64,000 nucleotides of DNA, taken from positions 1 through 64,000 of the forward strand of contig JAJPKO010000062.1 in the NCBI GenBank assembly GCA_021323655.1, in the 5' to 3' direction. Each line of letters starts with the position of its first letter. The first letter of the stretch is position 1. The stretch is from Acidobacteriaceae bacterium. GTDB taxonomy: Bacteria; Acidobacteriota; Terriglobia; Terriglobales; Acidobacteriaceae. Of the stretch, positions 35,581 to 45,203 are shown one piece after another. A program made the translations under genes and the position numbers. The notes beneath the pieces were generated by a model. It searched no databases. It was given only the letters and a program-made list of their open reading frames with translations, and was not told the DNA's origin.

Positions 35581-36048
35581 TTAACGGACGGCCCTGATCC
35601 GCTCCAGTTGACCCAGGTGGTTCAGGTCGTGTCCCGTCATGGTTTCCACGATGGTGGTAAAGCTCATGGTGCCACGCTCGGGGTGAATTACAATTTTGGC
35701 CCGCTGCTCCGGCGTTGCGTTTTTGATGAGGGCCAGGTTCCAGCGGCGCACTGATGAGAAGACAGCAAAGGCCGCGTTGGCATCATACGCGGCGTAAGAG
35801 AGCGCCCATTTTTCCGATCAAATGGCTAAATCACAGAGTGGTCTTCGGCCAGGGTCTACCGCAGGCGAAACGCAAAGACAATCTCACAATCTGCCAGGTG
35901 CGCAATGGTTTCGCGCGCGCTCCATTTGCTCGGCGGGCCCGAGGTCGCGAAGATGTTCTCCAATTTTGCCTGCCGTCGCGGGCAGCACTTCGAGCGGGTC
36001 GCAGTCCCCCGGAAATCCGGCGTAGGGGTTCAGTCTTGTATCTTTCAT
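35581..36048 (-). pseudogene. DinB-family protein, broken by two frameshifts and two amber codons
   Basis: On the minus strand, ATG 36048 begins MKDTRLNPYAGFPGDCDPLEVLPATAGKI, a typical DinB start. Near 35930-35942 the frame shifts, and the sequence continues in another frame as PPSKWSARETIAHLADCEIVFAFRLR, TAG (35856-35858), TLAEDHSVI, TAG (35826-35828), PFD. A second shift near 35808-35818 leads to WALSYAAYDANAAF and on to GHDLNHLGQLERIRAVR with TAA at 35581-35583. Both TAG codons sit where family members commonly have CAG (Gln), as expected for C-to-T decay. The start overlaps the aldolase stop as ATGA, so it was once the second gene of that operon. Confidence 0.88.
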
Positions 36049-36884
36049 AGCTCTGTTCTGCGGCAAACATCAGTTGTGACATTTGCCAGATAGCGGTCGC
36101 GCGCCAGCTTCAGCGTTCTGAGCGCCTGGTCGTTCAGCGGACGTGGGGTGCCGATCTCGCGCGCGGCCAGTGAAACATTGGCAAAGTGCTCCGTGGTTTC
36201 CATCTTCATCAAGGCGTCGAGCAGGTCTTTTCCGCAGGTCACCGCACCGTGGTTGGCCAGAAGAATGGCGTCGTGGTCTGGCAGCAGCGCTTCGATGCTG
36301 GCCGCGAGCTCCTCGGTCCCCGTAGTCGCGTATGGCGCCAGCGGAATGGAGCCCAAAGTCATCACAAGTTCGGCGCACAGCGGAATATCCAGGGCGAGGC
36401 CGCAGGAAGCGAAAGCGGTGGCCAGGGGCGGATGGGCATGGACGACGGCCTGAACATCGGGGCGGATACGGTAGATGGCCAGATGCATGCCGATTTCACT
36501 GGTGACGTTGCGCGTGCCGCATAGAAGCTGGCCATTCAGGTCCGTGATGACCATGTCCGCAGGGCGCAGAAGATATTTGCTGCATCCGGTAGGTGTGGCG
36601 AGGATACGCGAGTCGTCAAGGCGGACGGAGAGGTTCCCGGCAGTTCCCGGAGCATAGCCGAGGCGGTACATCCATCGGGAAAAGCGCGCGAGCTGGCGGC
36701 GCAACTCGGCTTCCCTTCTTTCCAGAAGGGCGGCATCCATAGAAATGACGTTGTTCCGGGATGGAAGCCGCGGGAACTTTGTCCGTACCACCTCCCGAAG
36801 CATCGTCTGGGGAAACTCGAGCAGCTTTACCAACGGGAAACCTCCCGCAAAGGCAAGCCGTAGGACCAGGTTTTGCGGTTTCAT
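36045..36884 (-). CDS. class II aldolase/adducin family protein
   Basis: The product has 279 residues. ATG 36884 is chosen because AGGAGGAG lies 6 bases upstream. It gives an N-terminal extension of ~48 residues compared with most family members, and Met49 (36740) is the alternative. The zinc-site and active-site blocks are PGTAGNLSVRL (79-89), TSEIGMHLAIY (E130), HAHPP (H149, H151) and ANHGAV (H212). The family includes L-fuculose-phosphate aldolase, L-ribulose-5-phosphate 4-epimerase and 3-dehydro-4-phosphotetronate decarboxylase. The substrate is not evident. The stop overlaps the start of the decayed DinB gene. Confidence 0.88.
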   Translation of the reverse strand: MKPQNLVLRLAFAGGFPLVKLLEFPQTMLREVVRTKFPRLPSRNNVISMDAALLERREAELRRQLARFSRWMYRLGYAPGTAGNLSVRLDDSRILATPTGCSKYLLRPADMVITDLNGQLLCGTRNVTSEIGMHLAIYRIRPDVQAVVHAHPPLATAFASCGLALDIPLCAELVMTLGSIPLAPYATTGTEELAASIEALLPDHDAILLANHGAVTCGKDLLDALMKMETTEHFANVSLAAREIGTPRPLNDQALRTLKLARDRYLANVTTDVCRRTEL

Positions 36885-36947
36885 ATTTTTCTCCTCCTGC
36901 CGAGGCCGATGGTTGGAAATAAAGGGGAGAAAGAAGCAATGCTGTTT

Positions 36948-37223
36948 CTAACAGCGGAGAAGACCGCAAGTTTCCCTCAGAAGGGGTGGAGGCTGAGAAA
37001 ACAGTCGGGAAGAGAGGGCCTGCTGTGCCAGGCAAGAACCGTTCAGAGGCCCATTCCGGAGACAGAAACGAAAGAGGCACGCAAGCAAGGCGAGCATCAG
37101 GAGAGAGATCAGCCTGAATGCCTGAGGCGTGGTCTGCGGCGGGTCTACCCAGGGGGCGAAGGCGAGGACGAGTATGCAGAGGATGCAAAGCAGGGCGACT
37201 GCGATCCTGAAATTCCCCGTCAT
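36948..37223 (-). CDS. possible small membrane protein (weak)
   Basis: This is a possible 91-residue ORF in the 473-base space between the aldolase start and rimP. From ATG 37223 it reads MTGNFRIAVALLCILCILVLAFAP, then a loop, then RLISLLMLALLACLFRF: two clear hydrophobic segments. The last ~35 residues are unusual and Cys/Arg/Leu-rich. There is no ribosome site before ATG 37223, and the open frame starts at 37334. An antisense frame on the plus strand (36873-37232) looks worse. The remainder of 36885-37357 shows only the aldolase ribosome site and no other gene. Confidence 0.35.
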   Translation of the reverse strand: MTGNFRIAVALLCILCILVLAFAPWVDPPQTTPQAFRLISLLMLALLACLFRFCLRNGPLNGSCLAQQALSSRLFSQPPPLLRETCGLLRC

Positions 37224-37414
37224 CGTAAGTAGATTAGAGGCGCGAATTTGAAATTCGCAATGACTTTTCTTCATTATCTTCATTGCATATCTGGGGACGG
37301 TGCCGAATCCCCGGAAATCCAGGTTTGAAATCATCGGGCCAGAGGAGTATTCTGTAAGTGCAGACGAGTTTGTCCGCGCTGGTTCCCGTGGGTTTGCCGG
37401 AGCGTGGAGGAATG

Positions 37415-37441
37415 AGTGGGCTTGATGCCCACTTTTCTTTT
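37415..37441 (+). terminator. terminator-like hairpin in the rimP leader (possible attenuator)
   Basis: AGTGGGC (37415-37421) pairs with GCCCACT (37427-37433) around the loop TTGAT. Immediately after comes TTTTCTTTT (37433-37441). This is a full intrinsic-terminator shape about 20 bases before the preferred rimP ATG at 37463. It could act as an attenuator for rimP-nusA-infB, whose product NusA itself acts at hairpins. Confidence 0.6.
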
Positions 37442-37462
37442 GCTGCGAAGTCCCTGAGCCAG

Positions 37463-38026
37463 ATGGGTCTGAATCTCGATCAAATTCGCGCCACCGCGGA
37501 GCGGGTCGCTGCTTCCCACGGCCTTGATGTCGTTGAGGTCGAATTTCAGGGAGGAGGCAAACACCGCGTCCTGCGCGTTTTTATTGAGAAAAACGCTGAG
37601 GAACGCGCCCGGATGGCGTCGGCGGAGGGCCTTCCCTCCGGGGTTGAGATTGATCAGCTGGCCGGAGTGACGCACACCGACTGCGAGGTGTTCAGCCGCG
37701 ACTTCGGAACCGTGCTGGATGTGGAGGAGTTGGTTCCAGGCGCGGAATACACGCTGGAAGTTTCCTCACCCGGACTGGACCGCAGGTTGTATGGCGAAAA
37801 GGACTACCGCCGCTTTGCCGGAAATCTGGTAAAGGTGCAGACGTTTGATCCCGTGGCGGGCAACCGGCACTGGCGGGGAAAGCTCACAGAAGTGAGGGAC
37901 GGGGCCATTGTGCTCGACCTTTCAGAGAGGAAGCAGAAGGGCAAAGGCAAAAAGGCTGCGACCGCTGAGACCGTCGAGATAGACTTCAGCAATATTGAGA
38001 AGGCGAACCTGGTCCCTGAAATTTGA
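37463..38026 (+). CDS. rimP: ribosome maturation factor RimP
   Basis: The product has 187 residues from ATG 37463 (MGLNLDQIRATAERVAASHGL), which matches where family members begin. Upstream in-frame options are ATG 37412, with GGAGG too close, and GTG 37358. Both would place a terminator-like hairpin inside the coding region. Conserved blocks are DVVEVEFQGGGKHRVLRVFIE, LEVSSPGLDRRLYGEKDYRRF and the closing IEKANLVPEI. An insertion (NAEERARMASAEGLPSG) lies in the N-terminal domain and a Lys-rich loop in the C-terminal domain. RimP is needed for 30S assembly. It is followed by nusA after 49 bases, the standard order. Confidence 0.93.
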   Translation: MGLNLDQIRATAERVAASHGLDVVEVEFQGGGKHRVLRVFIEKNAEERARMASAEGLPSGVEIDQLAGVTHTDCEVFSRDFGTVLDVEELVPGAEYTLEVSSPGLDRRLYGEKDYRRFAGNLVKVQTFDPVAGNRHWRGKLTEVRDGAIVLDLSERKQKGKGKKAATAETVEIDFSNIEKANLVPEI

Positions 38027-38075
38027 GCGGGCGTCCTGTCGACAACAATTTAAGAAGTTTTCAGAAGAGAGCAAT

Positions 38076-39713
38076 ATGGCAAGCGTGCTGTATCAAAGTA
38101 TCGAAGCATTGAGCCGGGACAAAGGCATTGATCCCGCCATTGTCGTTTCCGCAGTGGAAGACGCGATTGCGCTGGCGACGCGCAAGTATTACAAGACGCA
38201 GGAAAATATGCGTGCCGAGCTGGATCGGGAGAGCGGTGAAATCCGCGCCTACGCCTACAAGACGGTCGTCGAGTCTCCGGAGATGATTGAAGACCCGGTG
38301 AACCAGATCGCTCTTGAAGACGCGCGCCAGATTGCTCCGGACGTGGAAATTGGCGGAGAGATTCGCTACTACAAACCCACCGATGTGCTCGGCCGCATTG
38401 CCGCGCAGATGGCCAAGCAGGTCATCTTCCAGAAAGTGCGCGAGGCGGAACGCGACATCGTTTTCCAGGAATACAACCACCGGATTGGCGAAGTGCTCAC
38501 GGCGACAGTCAAACGGCTGGAGCCGCAGGACGTCATCTTTGACCTGGGCAAGTCGGAAGCGCGGATGCCCAGGCGCGAGCAGTCGCGGCTGGAACAGTTT
38601 GCCGTAGGCGAGCGCGTACGCGTCGTGCTGCTGCGCGTGGACAAGGCCGCCAAAGGACCGCAGGTGATTGTCTCCCGTGCCGCGCCGGAACTGGTGCAGA
38701 ACCTCTTCCAGACGGAAGTACCTGAGATTTATGACGGCACGGTGGTCATCAAGGCCATTGCGCGCGAGGCGGGCGAGAGGACGAAGATCGCTGTGCAGTC
38801 GCGTGACAAGGACGTGGACCCCGTCGGCGCATGCGTCGGCATGAAGGGAATGCGCGTGCAGTCCATTATTCGCGAGCTGCGCGGCGAGAAGATTGACATT
38901 ATCGAATACAGCGACGAGATCACAACGTTTGCGGAAAAGGCGTTGCAGCCGGCCAAGGTAAGCCGCGTGAGCATCACGGACCTCGGCGACAAGCAGCTGG
39001 AAGTGATCGTAGACGATACGCAGCTTTCGCTGGCCATCGGCAAAAAGGGCCAGAACGTGCGTCTGGCCGCAAAGCTGCTGGGCTGGAAGATTGACATCAA
39101 GAGCGAGGAAGAAAAACGTCAGGAGGTCGAGCAGCAGATGCAGGCCATGGCGGGTGGACCCACCACTCCCATTGAGCAGGTCAGCGAGCTTGGTGAAGCA
39201 ATCATTCAAAAGCTGATCGCCGCAGGCATTACAACTGTGGAAGGCCTGGCGGACATGACGCCCGAGCAGCTCGAAGAAATTCCGGGCATTGGCGAAAAGA
39301 CGCTGGAAAAGATTGGCACCGCTGTGCGGCACTACTTCGGGCAATATGAGGAAGGCGAGGAGCGCCCTGCTCAGGCAGCGCACATTGCCGACGCTCAGGC
39401 CGAAGAAGAAGCGGATGCGCTGAAGCAGAACCTTACGCAGGCAGAGGATGAGCACCTGGGCGAAGATGGCTCCGGGATGATCAGCGACGAAGTGGCGGAA
39501 GAACGCCTGGCCGAAGTGACCGAAGTGGGCCCCGCGCTCAACGAGGAAGGCGCAGAATCGCTCGTTCCTGGGCGCGAGGACACCAGCGCGGAATTGGCAG
39601 AGCACCATCCGAACCCGGAAGTTGCCCGCTCTGAGGCCGTGGTCGAAGGCAACCTGGACGAGCCGAAGGAAGAGCAGGCGGCCGAGCGCAAGGTAGATGA
39701 GGGCGGAGCATAA
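38076..39713 (+). CDS. nusA: transcription termination/antitermination factor NusA
   Basis: The product has 545 residues from ATG 38076 ([12 protein letters not shown]), with AGAAGAG upstream. The frame is open further back but the family starts here. Domains in order are the RNA-polymerase-binding N-terminal domain (1-130), S1 (about 135-205, [25 protein letters not shown]), KH1/KH2 (about 225-350, [44 protein letters not shown]), one helix-hairpin-helix (about 380-430, [22 protein letters not shown]) and an acidic tail of ~110 residues. The acidic tail is longer than in most homologues. Confidence 0.97.
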   Translation: MASVLYQSIEALSRDKGIDPAIVVSAVEDAIALATRKYYKTQENMRAELDRESGEIRAYAYKTVVESPEMIEDPVNQIALEDARQIAPDVEIGGEIRYYKPTDVLGRIAAQMAKQVIFQKVREAERDIVFQEYNHRIGEVLTATVKRLEPQDVIFDLGKSEARMPRREQSRLEQFAVGERVRVVLLRVDKAAKGPQVIVSRAAPELVQNLFQTEVPEIYDGTVVIKAIAREAGERTKIAVQSRDKDVDPVGACVGMKGMRVQSIIRELRGEKIDIIEYSDEITTFAEKALQPAKVSRVSITDLGDKQLEVIVDDTQLSLAIGKKGQNVRLAAKLLGWKIDIKSEEEKRQEVEQQMQAMAGGPTTPIEQVSELGEAIIQKLIAAGITTVEGLADMTPEQLEEIPGIGEKTLEKIGTAVRHYFGQYEEGEERPAQAAHIADAQAEEEADALKQNLTQAEDEHLGEDGSGMISDEVAEERLAEVTEVGPALNEEGAESLVPGREDTSAELAEHHPNPEVARSEAVVEGNLDEPKEEQAAERKVDEGGA

Positions 39714-39716
39714 AAT

Positions 39717-39830
39717 ATGCTTCGTTTCCTCAAAGATTGGGCTGAGATGATGGACGCACAGCGCTCCATTTCAGGGGATAATACAAACAGGAATGACTCC
39801 CACGGGCATGAGGTTGCTATGAACAGCTGA
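39717..39830 (+). CDS. possible 37-residue protein between nusA and infB
   Basis: ATG 39717 opens three bases after the nusA stop. GGAG lies 8 bases upstream, inside the end of nusA. The reading frame runs MLRFLKDWAEMMDAQRSISG, continues 17 more residues and ends at TGA 39830. The product is hydrophilic with a helical N-terminus and matches nothing I recognise. Many bacteria have ylxR and an L7Ae-like gene in this position, and neither is present here. It could be a translated spacer, a remnant, or a chance frame with a good ribosome site. Confidence 0.35.
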   Translation: MLRFLKDWAEMMDAQRSISGDNTNRNDSHGHEVAMNS

Positions 39831-39861
39831 GGGCTTGGGAAGGTAATAGACAAAGGGGCGG

Positions 39862-42800
39862 ATGAGTAAAGTCAGAATCAACGATTTAGCGCGCGAGCTT
39901 GAAGTCAAAAGCAAAGCGATCCTGGATGTGCTGCCGGAAATTGGCGTAACCGAAAAGAAGACCCATTCCAGTTCGCTTGAAGCTGACGAAGCTGAGCGTG
40001 TGCGCGCGCATTTTAATCGCGGCGGAAACAAGGCAGGTGCGTCTGCGGGTACAAGAGGTGAGACTGAACCGAAGCCCAGGATTGACTGGTCGCGTGTCTC
40101 CAAGCCCGGCGATGTTCTCAAGGCGATCCAGCAGCGCAAGGAGCAGGAAGAAGCCGCGGCCCGCGCGGCAGCAGCAAAACCCCCGGCTCCGGCTGCTCCA
40201 GCAGCGCCCACGCCAGCTGCCCCCGCACCCCCGGTCACAGCCAGACCCACTGTTACGGCCCCATCTCCGGCTCCAGCTTCTTCTCCAGCGGCAGCAGCGC
40301 CGCCCGCTCCGCGCAGGATTGTCCCTCAGCCGCGGCAAGCGCCCGCCGTGATAGCACCGCCTCCTCCACAGCAGTCGCCTGCCATTGCATCCAAACCTCC
40401 GTCCGGGCCCATCGTGGCCAGGCCTCCTGTTGCCGCCCCCGCGCCAGCAGCGGAATCGCGGCCAGCGATTGCGTCCGCGCCGCCGCAGGCCCCGGTGGTG
40501 GTGAAGCCCCCGGTTGCGCCTGCTACCACGCCGGCTGCCGCGCCATCCACTCCACCAGTTGCGGCAGCAACTCCTTCCGCTGCGCCAGCAACACCCGCGT
40601 CTGCGGCAAGTGCTCCGGCCCCACCGGTCAAGGAAACTTCAGCGGCACACACAGCTCCGGCGGCAGCGCCGTCGGCCACTCCCGCCACTCCGGCAGCCCC
40701 GGCGCGGCGCGTGATCATGCCGCAAACCGGGCCGCGTCCCGTCTATACAGCGCCGCCTCAGGCCCCCACACCGGCTGCTCCAGTCGCTGGAGGCTTGCAG
40801 CGCGGAAAGCCCATTTTCGATCGCCGTCCCGCGGGCCAGCAGCAGCGGCCAGGGCAGCAGCAGTATCCGGGTGGGCGTCGCCCGATGCATCCGACGCGCA
40901 GCCAGCCAGGCGGCGCTCCGGGAAGCCCTCGTCCGGGCTTCGGACAGCGTCCCGGCTTCGGTCCCCGTCCGGGAGGTCCCCCGGGACTGATTCCCCCTCC
41001 TCCGGGCGAAGCTCCTCGCGGGCAGCGTCCCAGCGGGCCGCAGCGGCGCGGGCGCCAGGAATACGACAAGATAAAAGAAGGTCCGATGAAGGGCTTTGCG
41101 CCGCCGCGTCTGGGCGCAGCGCAGGTCCCCACCGGTCCGGTGCCGATTACACGCACCATCAGCGTGACCGAAGGTATCAGCGTAAAGGACCTCGCGGAAA
41201 AGCTCGACATCCGCGCGAAAGACCTGATCGCCACGCTGCTGATGCGCGGCGTCTTCGTGACCGTCAACCAGTCACTCGATACAGAGCTGGTCAAAGACGT
41301 AGCGCGGCAATTCGGCGCCGATACGCAGGTGCTCTCCTTTGAGGAGCAGATGGCCAATGAGGCCCTGGAAAGCATGCTCCAGCAGGAGAACCCCGACGAG
41401 CTCGAAGTCTCGCGTCCTCCGGTTGTGACCGTGATGGGCCACGTAGACCACGGAAAGACCTCGCTGCTCGACGCCATTCGGGAAACCGATGTTGCTGGCG
41501 GCGAAGCTGGCGGCATCACGCAGCACATTGGTGCGTACAAAGTGCGCATCGGCAAGCAGGATTCACCAGCGTTTGGCCGCGAGATCGTCTTCCTGGATAC
41601 CCCCGGTCACGAGGCGTTTACCCGCATGCGTGCTCGCGGAGCCAAGGTCACCGATATTGTGGTTATCGTGGTCGCAGCCGACGACGGCGTCATGCCACAA
41701 ACGCTCGAAGCCATTGACCACGCGCGCGCGGCCAATGTGCCGATCATCGTGGCCGTCAACAAAATTGACAAGCCAGAAGCGCAGCCCGAACGCGTGAAGA
41801 AGCAGCTCGCCGACCGCGGGCTGGTCCCGGAAGACTGGGGCGGTTCCACTGTATTCGTGGACGTTTCGGCCAAGAAACACCAGAACCTCGATCTGCTGCT
41901 CGAAATGATCTGCCTTGTTGCCGATATCCAGAACCTGAAGGCGACGCCGGGACGCTCGGCTGTGGGCACCGTCATTGAAGCCAAGCTCGACCGCGGACGC
42001 GGCGCTGTGGCCTCCGTGCTGGTGCAGAACGGTACGCTGCGGCACCAGGACAGCTTCATCGTCGGCAACACCTTCGGCAAAATCCGCGCCATGTTTGATG
42101 ATCGCGGTCGCGCGATCGAAGAGGCCGGGCCATCTACGCCGGTTGAAATCCTCGGCCTCGAGAGCATTCCCGATGCGGGCGACACTTTCCTCGTCGTCAG
42201 TGACCGCGACAAGGCCAAGGGCATCGCGCAATACCGCAAAATGAAGGAGCGCGAGGCCCAGTTGGCAAAGTCTTCGCGTGTCTCGCTCGAGGGTCTCGCC
42301 GAACAGATCCGTCAGGCCGGCATCAAGGAACTGCCGCTCATCCTCAAGGGCGACGTGCAAGGCTCGGTGGAAGTGCTGGCCGACTCACTCCAGAAGATGT
42401 CCACCGAAAAGGTGCGCATCAAGGTCATCCGCTCGGGCGTGGGCGCAATTACCGAAAGCGACGTCCTGCTGGCCTCAGCCTCCAACGCAATCGTCATCGG
42501 CTTCAATGTGCGTCCGGAGCGCAAGGCCGCCGAGCTGGCCGAGCAGGAGAACGTGGAAATCCGCCTGCACTCGATCATCTACGAGCTGCAGGACGAGATT
42601 CGCAAGGCCATGCTGGGTCTCCTTGAGCCGGTCTTCAAGGAGAACTATCTGGGCCGCGCCGAAGTACTTCAGGTCTTCAAAATTCCGAAGATCGGTACCA
42701 TTGCCGGCTGCCGCGTGACCGACGGCGTGCTGCGGCGCGACGCCGACATCCGTCTGGTGCGCGATGGGGAGCAGGTCTTCAAGGGCAAGATCACTTCACT

Positions 42801-42942
42801 CAAACGCGTAAAGGACGATGTCCGCGAAGTGACCAATGGCATGGAATGCGGCGTCGGCATCAACTTCTCAGACATCAAGATCGGCGATACGGTCGAGGCC
42901 TTCGTCACCGAGAAAGTGGCCGCCGAGCTGACCGCCAGCTAA
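39862..42942 (+). CDS. infB: translation initiation factor IF-2
   Basis: The product has 1026 residues. ATG 39862 has AAGGGGCGG upstream. The N-terminal IF2_N fold is [22 protein letters not shown] very long Pro/Ala-rich, low-complexity linker (about 90-400) ends in a Gly/Arg/Pro-rich part. A second IF2_N unit lies near 430-470 ([22 protein letters not shown]). The G domain has [14 protein letters not shown] (about 527), [15 protein letters not shown] and NKIDKPEA. The C-terminal domains bind fMet-tRNA. E. coli IF-2 is 890 residues, and the excess is in the linker. infB closes the rimP-nusA operon. rbfA and truB do not follow. Confidence 0.98.
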   Translation: MSKVRINDLARELEVKSKAILDVLPEIGVTEKKTHSSSLEADEAERVRAHFNRGGNKAGASAGTRGETEPKPRIDWSRVSKPGDVLKAIQQRKEQEEAAARAAAAKPPAPAAPAAPTPAAPAPPVTARPTVTAPSPAPASSPAAAAPPAPRRIVPQPRQAPAVIAPPPPQQSPAIASKPPSGPIVARPPVAAPAPAAESRPAIASAPPQAPVVVKPPVAPATTPAAAPSTPPVAAATPSAAPATPASAASAPAPPVKETSAAHTAPAAAPSATPATPAAPARRVIMPQTGPRPVYTAPPQAPTPAAPVAGGLQRGKPIFDRRPAGQQQRPGQQQYPGGRRPMHPTRSQPGGAPGSPRPGFGQRPGFGPRPGGPPGLIPPPPGEAPRGQRPSGPQRRGRQEYDKIKEGPMKGFAPPRLGAAQVPTGPVPITRTISVTEGISVKDLAEKLDIRAKDLIATLLMRGVFVTVNQSLDTELVKDVARQFGADTQVLSFEEQMANEALESMLQQENPDELEVSRPPVVTVMGHVDHGKTSLLDAIRETDVAGGEAGGITQHIGAYKVRIGKQDSPAFGREIVFLDTPGHEAFTRMRARGAKVTDIVVIVVAADDGVMPQTLEAIDHARAANVPIIVAVNKIDKPEAQPERVKKQLADRGLVPEDWGGSTVFVDVSAKKHQNLDLLLEMICLVADIQNLKATPGRSAVGTVIEAKLDRGRGAVASVLVQNGTLRHQDSFIVGNTFGKIRAMFDDRGRAIEEAGPSTPVEILGLESIPDAGDTFLVVSDRDKAKGIAQYRKMKEREAQLAKSSRVSLEGLAEQIRQAGIKELPLILKGDVQGSVEVLADSLQKMSTEKVRIKVIRSGVGAITESDVLLASASNAIVIGFNVRPERKAAELAEQENVEIRLHSIIYELQDEIRKAMLGLLEPVFKENYLGRAEVLQVFKIPKIGTIAGCRVTDGVLRRDADIRLVRDGEQVFKGKITSLKRVKDDVREVTNGMECGVGINFSDIKIGDTVEAFVTEKVAAELTAS

Positions 42943-42961
42943 AGAACCAAAAATCAGAGAG

Positions 42962-42992
42962 ACGCATGGGGTTCCTCCCATGCGTTTTTTTT
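42962..42992 (+). terminator. strong intrinsic terminator after infB
   Basis: ACGCATGGG (42962-42970) pairs perfectly with CCCATGCGT (42977-42985) around a 6-base loop, followed by a run of eight T (42985-42992). It ends the rimP-nusA-infB transcript. Confidence 0.95.
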
Positions 42993-43110
42993 GATGAACC
43001 ATCCTTGTAATCCGCGGAATTTCTCAGTTTTGCCATCCCGCGCGGAAGCGCGCCGCAAATATACCGCAATTCCCTTGCCGCAAGACTTTATAAACAAACT
43101 GGGGGTACAC

Positions 43111-45144
43111 CTACTTCCTCCGCAGAACAATCCGCGTCACGCTCTCATGCGGAAAGACATGCTCCATCGCGCCCCCGGTCACACGGTCTCCGGTCTGCAC
43201 CGGAACCACGTGCTCCGGATCATCCTCGCTGTTTTCATCCGCAATGCTGTCGCCGCGCAGTGTCTCCACTTCGGCTTTGCCGTCTGAAGCAAACCCGGCC
43301 ACATGGATGCTCGCAGGAATGTCCGTATTCAGACTGCGGTTCACCACAAACACATTCAGCGCATCCCCCGCATCATTCAGCGCCGCAACCACATCCAGAT
43401 ACGGCACATTTGGGATGTCCGGAATGCGGCCCACTCCGTTCTGCACCGAGTAGCTGCCCGAACTGGCCTCCACACTCACCGGACGCGAAGCATGCGCCGA
43501 CGAATACATCCTGAAAACGTAGTATCCCGGAGCAGCATACACCTGGCTGCGCTTCTTCCAGATGCCGGCAAACTCCATAATGCCCGTCATGTCTGAAATA
43601 GGCACAATCGAGCTGTTTCTCATCAGCATGTTGAAGAAGCCGCCCGTATCAATCGCCCCGCCCATGTTGGTAAAGCTCGGCGTCCCCGGGCGGTTCCCAA
43701 TAAAGAGCCACTCGGTAAACGCAATGTGCGCCTTGTCTCGGAACGCCGGGTTCTGGTTGATCTGTTGCTGCATCGCCTTCAGCCGCGTCTCCAGCCCAAG
43801 GGGCAGCGCAAACGCCGCCTCGGTGATAAAGTCATTGCTCGCATGCGGTGTCCGCGTGTCCGTGTTCGTCACCACAAAGTGCGTTGAAAGATAATCAAAC
43901 GTCCCTGCAGGATTCGCCAGTTGCGTCGCGTTCCACTTCTCGTAGTTGTCCGCGTCCTGACCCGTGGCAATCAGCTTCGCCTGCGGATCCACCGCATGGA
44001 TCGCGTTGCTGTAAGCCAGCGTGCGTGCCGCAAGCTGCTCGAGCGTCGGCCATCCGGTGTTCCAGTTGCCCCACAGTTCGTTGCCCAGCTCCCATGTCAG
44101 GCCGCTGTGCTTCTTCCAGTGCTCGTTGATGTACTTCACCCAATCCGCCGCTTCTTCCGGAGTGCCCGAGCCCAGGTTCAACGCAAACTGCGGGTCGGCG
44201 CCAATCAGGTCACAGAAGTGCAGAAATTCATCCGTGCCAAAGGTGTTGTATTCCGGAATGCCCCAGGCCACATTCAACATGCTCACGCGCTTGTTGCGCG
44301 GCCCGATGCCATCGCGCCAGTGATAGCCAGAGGTAAAGTTTCCGCCAAATCGCACCAGCGGAGTCTCCATCGCCTTCGCCATCGCCACCTCGTCCGGATC
44401 AAGCCCATCCAGCGCATCCGCAGGCATCAGCGAGAACTCGTCCACCTCCACGCGCTCATCCCCTTCGAGCTCCAGAACAAAGTCCGCCGGATCAAGCCGG
44501 TGCAGCTTGCCCTCCGGAACATGCAGATCAAAGCTGTACTTCGCCCAATCCGTCGAAGCCGCATCCACATGCGCCGAAGCCAGCACCTCGCTCCCATTCC
44601 GCGGACGAATCGAGACCGTCAGCCCCGCCGGCCCGCTCAGGTGCCGCGCATAAAAGCTCCCCGTGTAATCCAGCGTGCGATGCACCGGCAGATACACCCT
44701 CTGCCGAATCCCCGTGGGCTGCCCCGGCACGCCAATAATCACCAGAGAGCGCCATGTGTTGGCCGCATGGCCGTAGCGAAGCTCATAGCGGTTGCCCTGC
44801 CCGTAATTGAGCGGCTCCCACGGCAGCGGCAACCCCAGCTCAGACGCGCGCGCCAGTTGCGGTTCTTCGCGCAACATCCAACCCACATTGCCCGCGCTCC
44901 ACATCCCCGCTTCCAGGCTCGGGTTCTGCAGAATCTCAGCCCACAGTCCGTTGTAAGTGGAGTTGCCAATCGGCTCCAGAAAGCTGCCAAAGATGGTTCG
45001 CGGAATCTCCGCTCCGGCTGATTTGGAAGCATCAATCTGGATCGTGGCTTTCGCCGGAATCGGCTGCGTCACGGTAATCTGCGCATAGATGGAAGCGCTT
45101 ACAAACAACGGCAGAGCTAATGCCAAACGGGCAGTCCGCTGCAT
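43111..45144 (-). CDS. secreted GH51 alpha-L-arabinofuranosidase
   Basis: The product has 677 residues from ATG 45144 (MQRTARLALALPLFV), preceded by GAGG. GTG 45153 is an alternative three codons earlier. A signal peptide ends near YAQ. GH51 blocks are IFGSFLEPIGNSTYNGLWAEILQNPS near the N-terminus, the acid-base in WELGNELWGNW and the nucleophile in HIAFTEWLFIGN. A middle carbohydrate-binding-like region (about 125-230) and a C-terminal beta domain are present. It removes arabinose side chains from plant arabinan or arabinoxylan. Export suggests polymer or oligomer breakdown outside the cytoplasm. Confidence 0.94.
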   Translation of the reverse strand: MQRTARLALALPLFVSASIYAQITVTQPIPAKATIQIDASKSAGAEIPRTIFGSFLEPIGNSTYNGLWAEILQNPSLEAGMWSAGNVGWMLREEPQLARASELGLPLPWEPLNYGQGNRYELRYGHAANTWRSLVIIGVPGQPTGIRQRVYLPVHRTLDYTGSFYARHLSGPAGLTVSIRPRNGSEVLASAHVDAASTDWAKYSFDLHVPEGKLHRLDPADFVLELEGDERVEVDEFSLMPADALDGLDPDEVAMAKAMETPLVRFGGNFTSGYHWRDGIGPRNKRVSMLNVAWGIPEYNTFGTDEFLHFCDLIGADPQFALNLGSGTPEEAADWVKYINEHWKKHSGLTWELGNELWGNWNTGWPTLEQLAARTLAYSNAIHAVDPQAKLIATGQDADNYEKWNATQLANPAGTFDYLSTHFVVTNTDTRTPHASNDFITEAAFALPLGLETRLKAMQQQINQNPAFRDKAHIAFTEWLFIGNRPGTPSFTNMGGAIDTGGFFNMLMRNSSIVPISDMTGIMEFAGIWKKRSQVYAAPGYYVFRMYSSAHASRPVSVEASSGSYSVQNGVGRIPDIPNVPYLDVVAALNDAGDALNVFVVNRSLNTDIPASIHVAGFASDGKAEVETLRGDSIADENSEDDPEHVVPVQTGDRVTGGAMEHVFPHESVTRIVLRRK

Positions 45145-45203
45145 TCTTTTCACATCCTCAGGAAATTTTTTTAGTGAAGCGAATCCAATATAAACTGCCG
45201 AAG

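Noticed and set aside
36873-37232. 119-codon open frame on the plus strand between the aldolase and rimP
   Set aside because: It is highly charged, has no ribosome site and overlaps the aldolase start. The minus-strand frame with two membrane helices is more plausible, and even that is weak.
38061-39608. 515-codon open frame on the minus strand
   Set aside because: It is antisense to nusA. The frame is open only because of high-GC codon bias.
40150-41080. Repetitive GC-rich DNA that could be read as a tandem repeat
   Set aside because: It encodes the Pro/Ala-rich linker of IF-2. No regular repeat unit persists.
43921-45021. 366-codon open frame on the plus strand
   Set aside because: It is antisense to the GH51 gene and very rich in Arg/Pro/His, as expected for a shadow frame.
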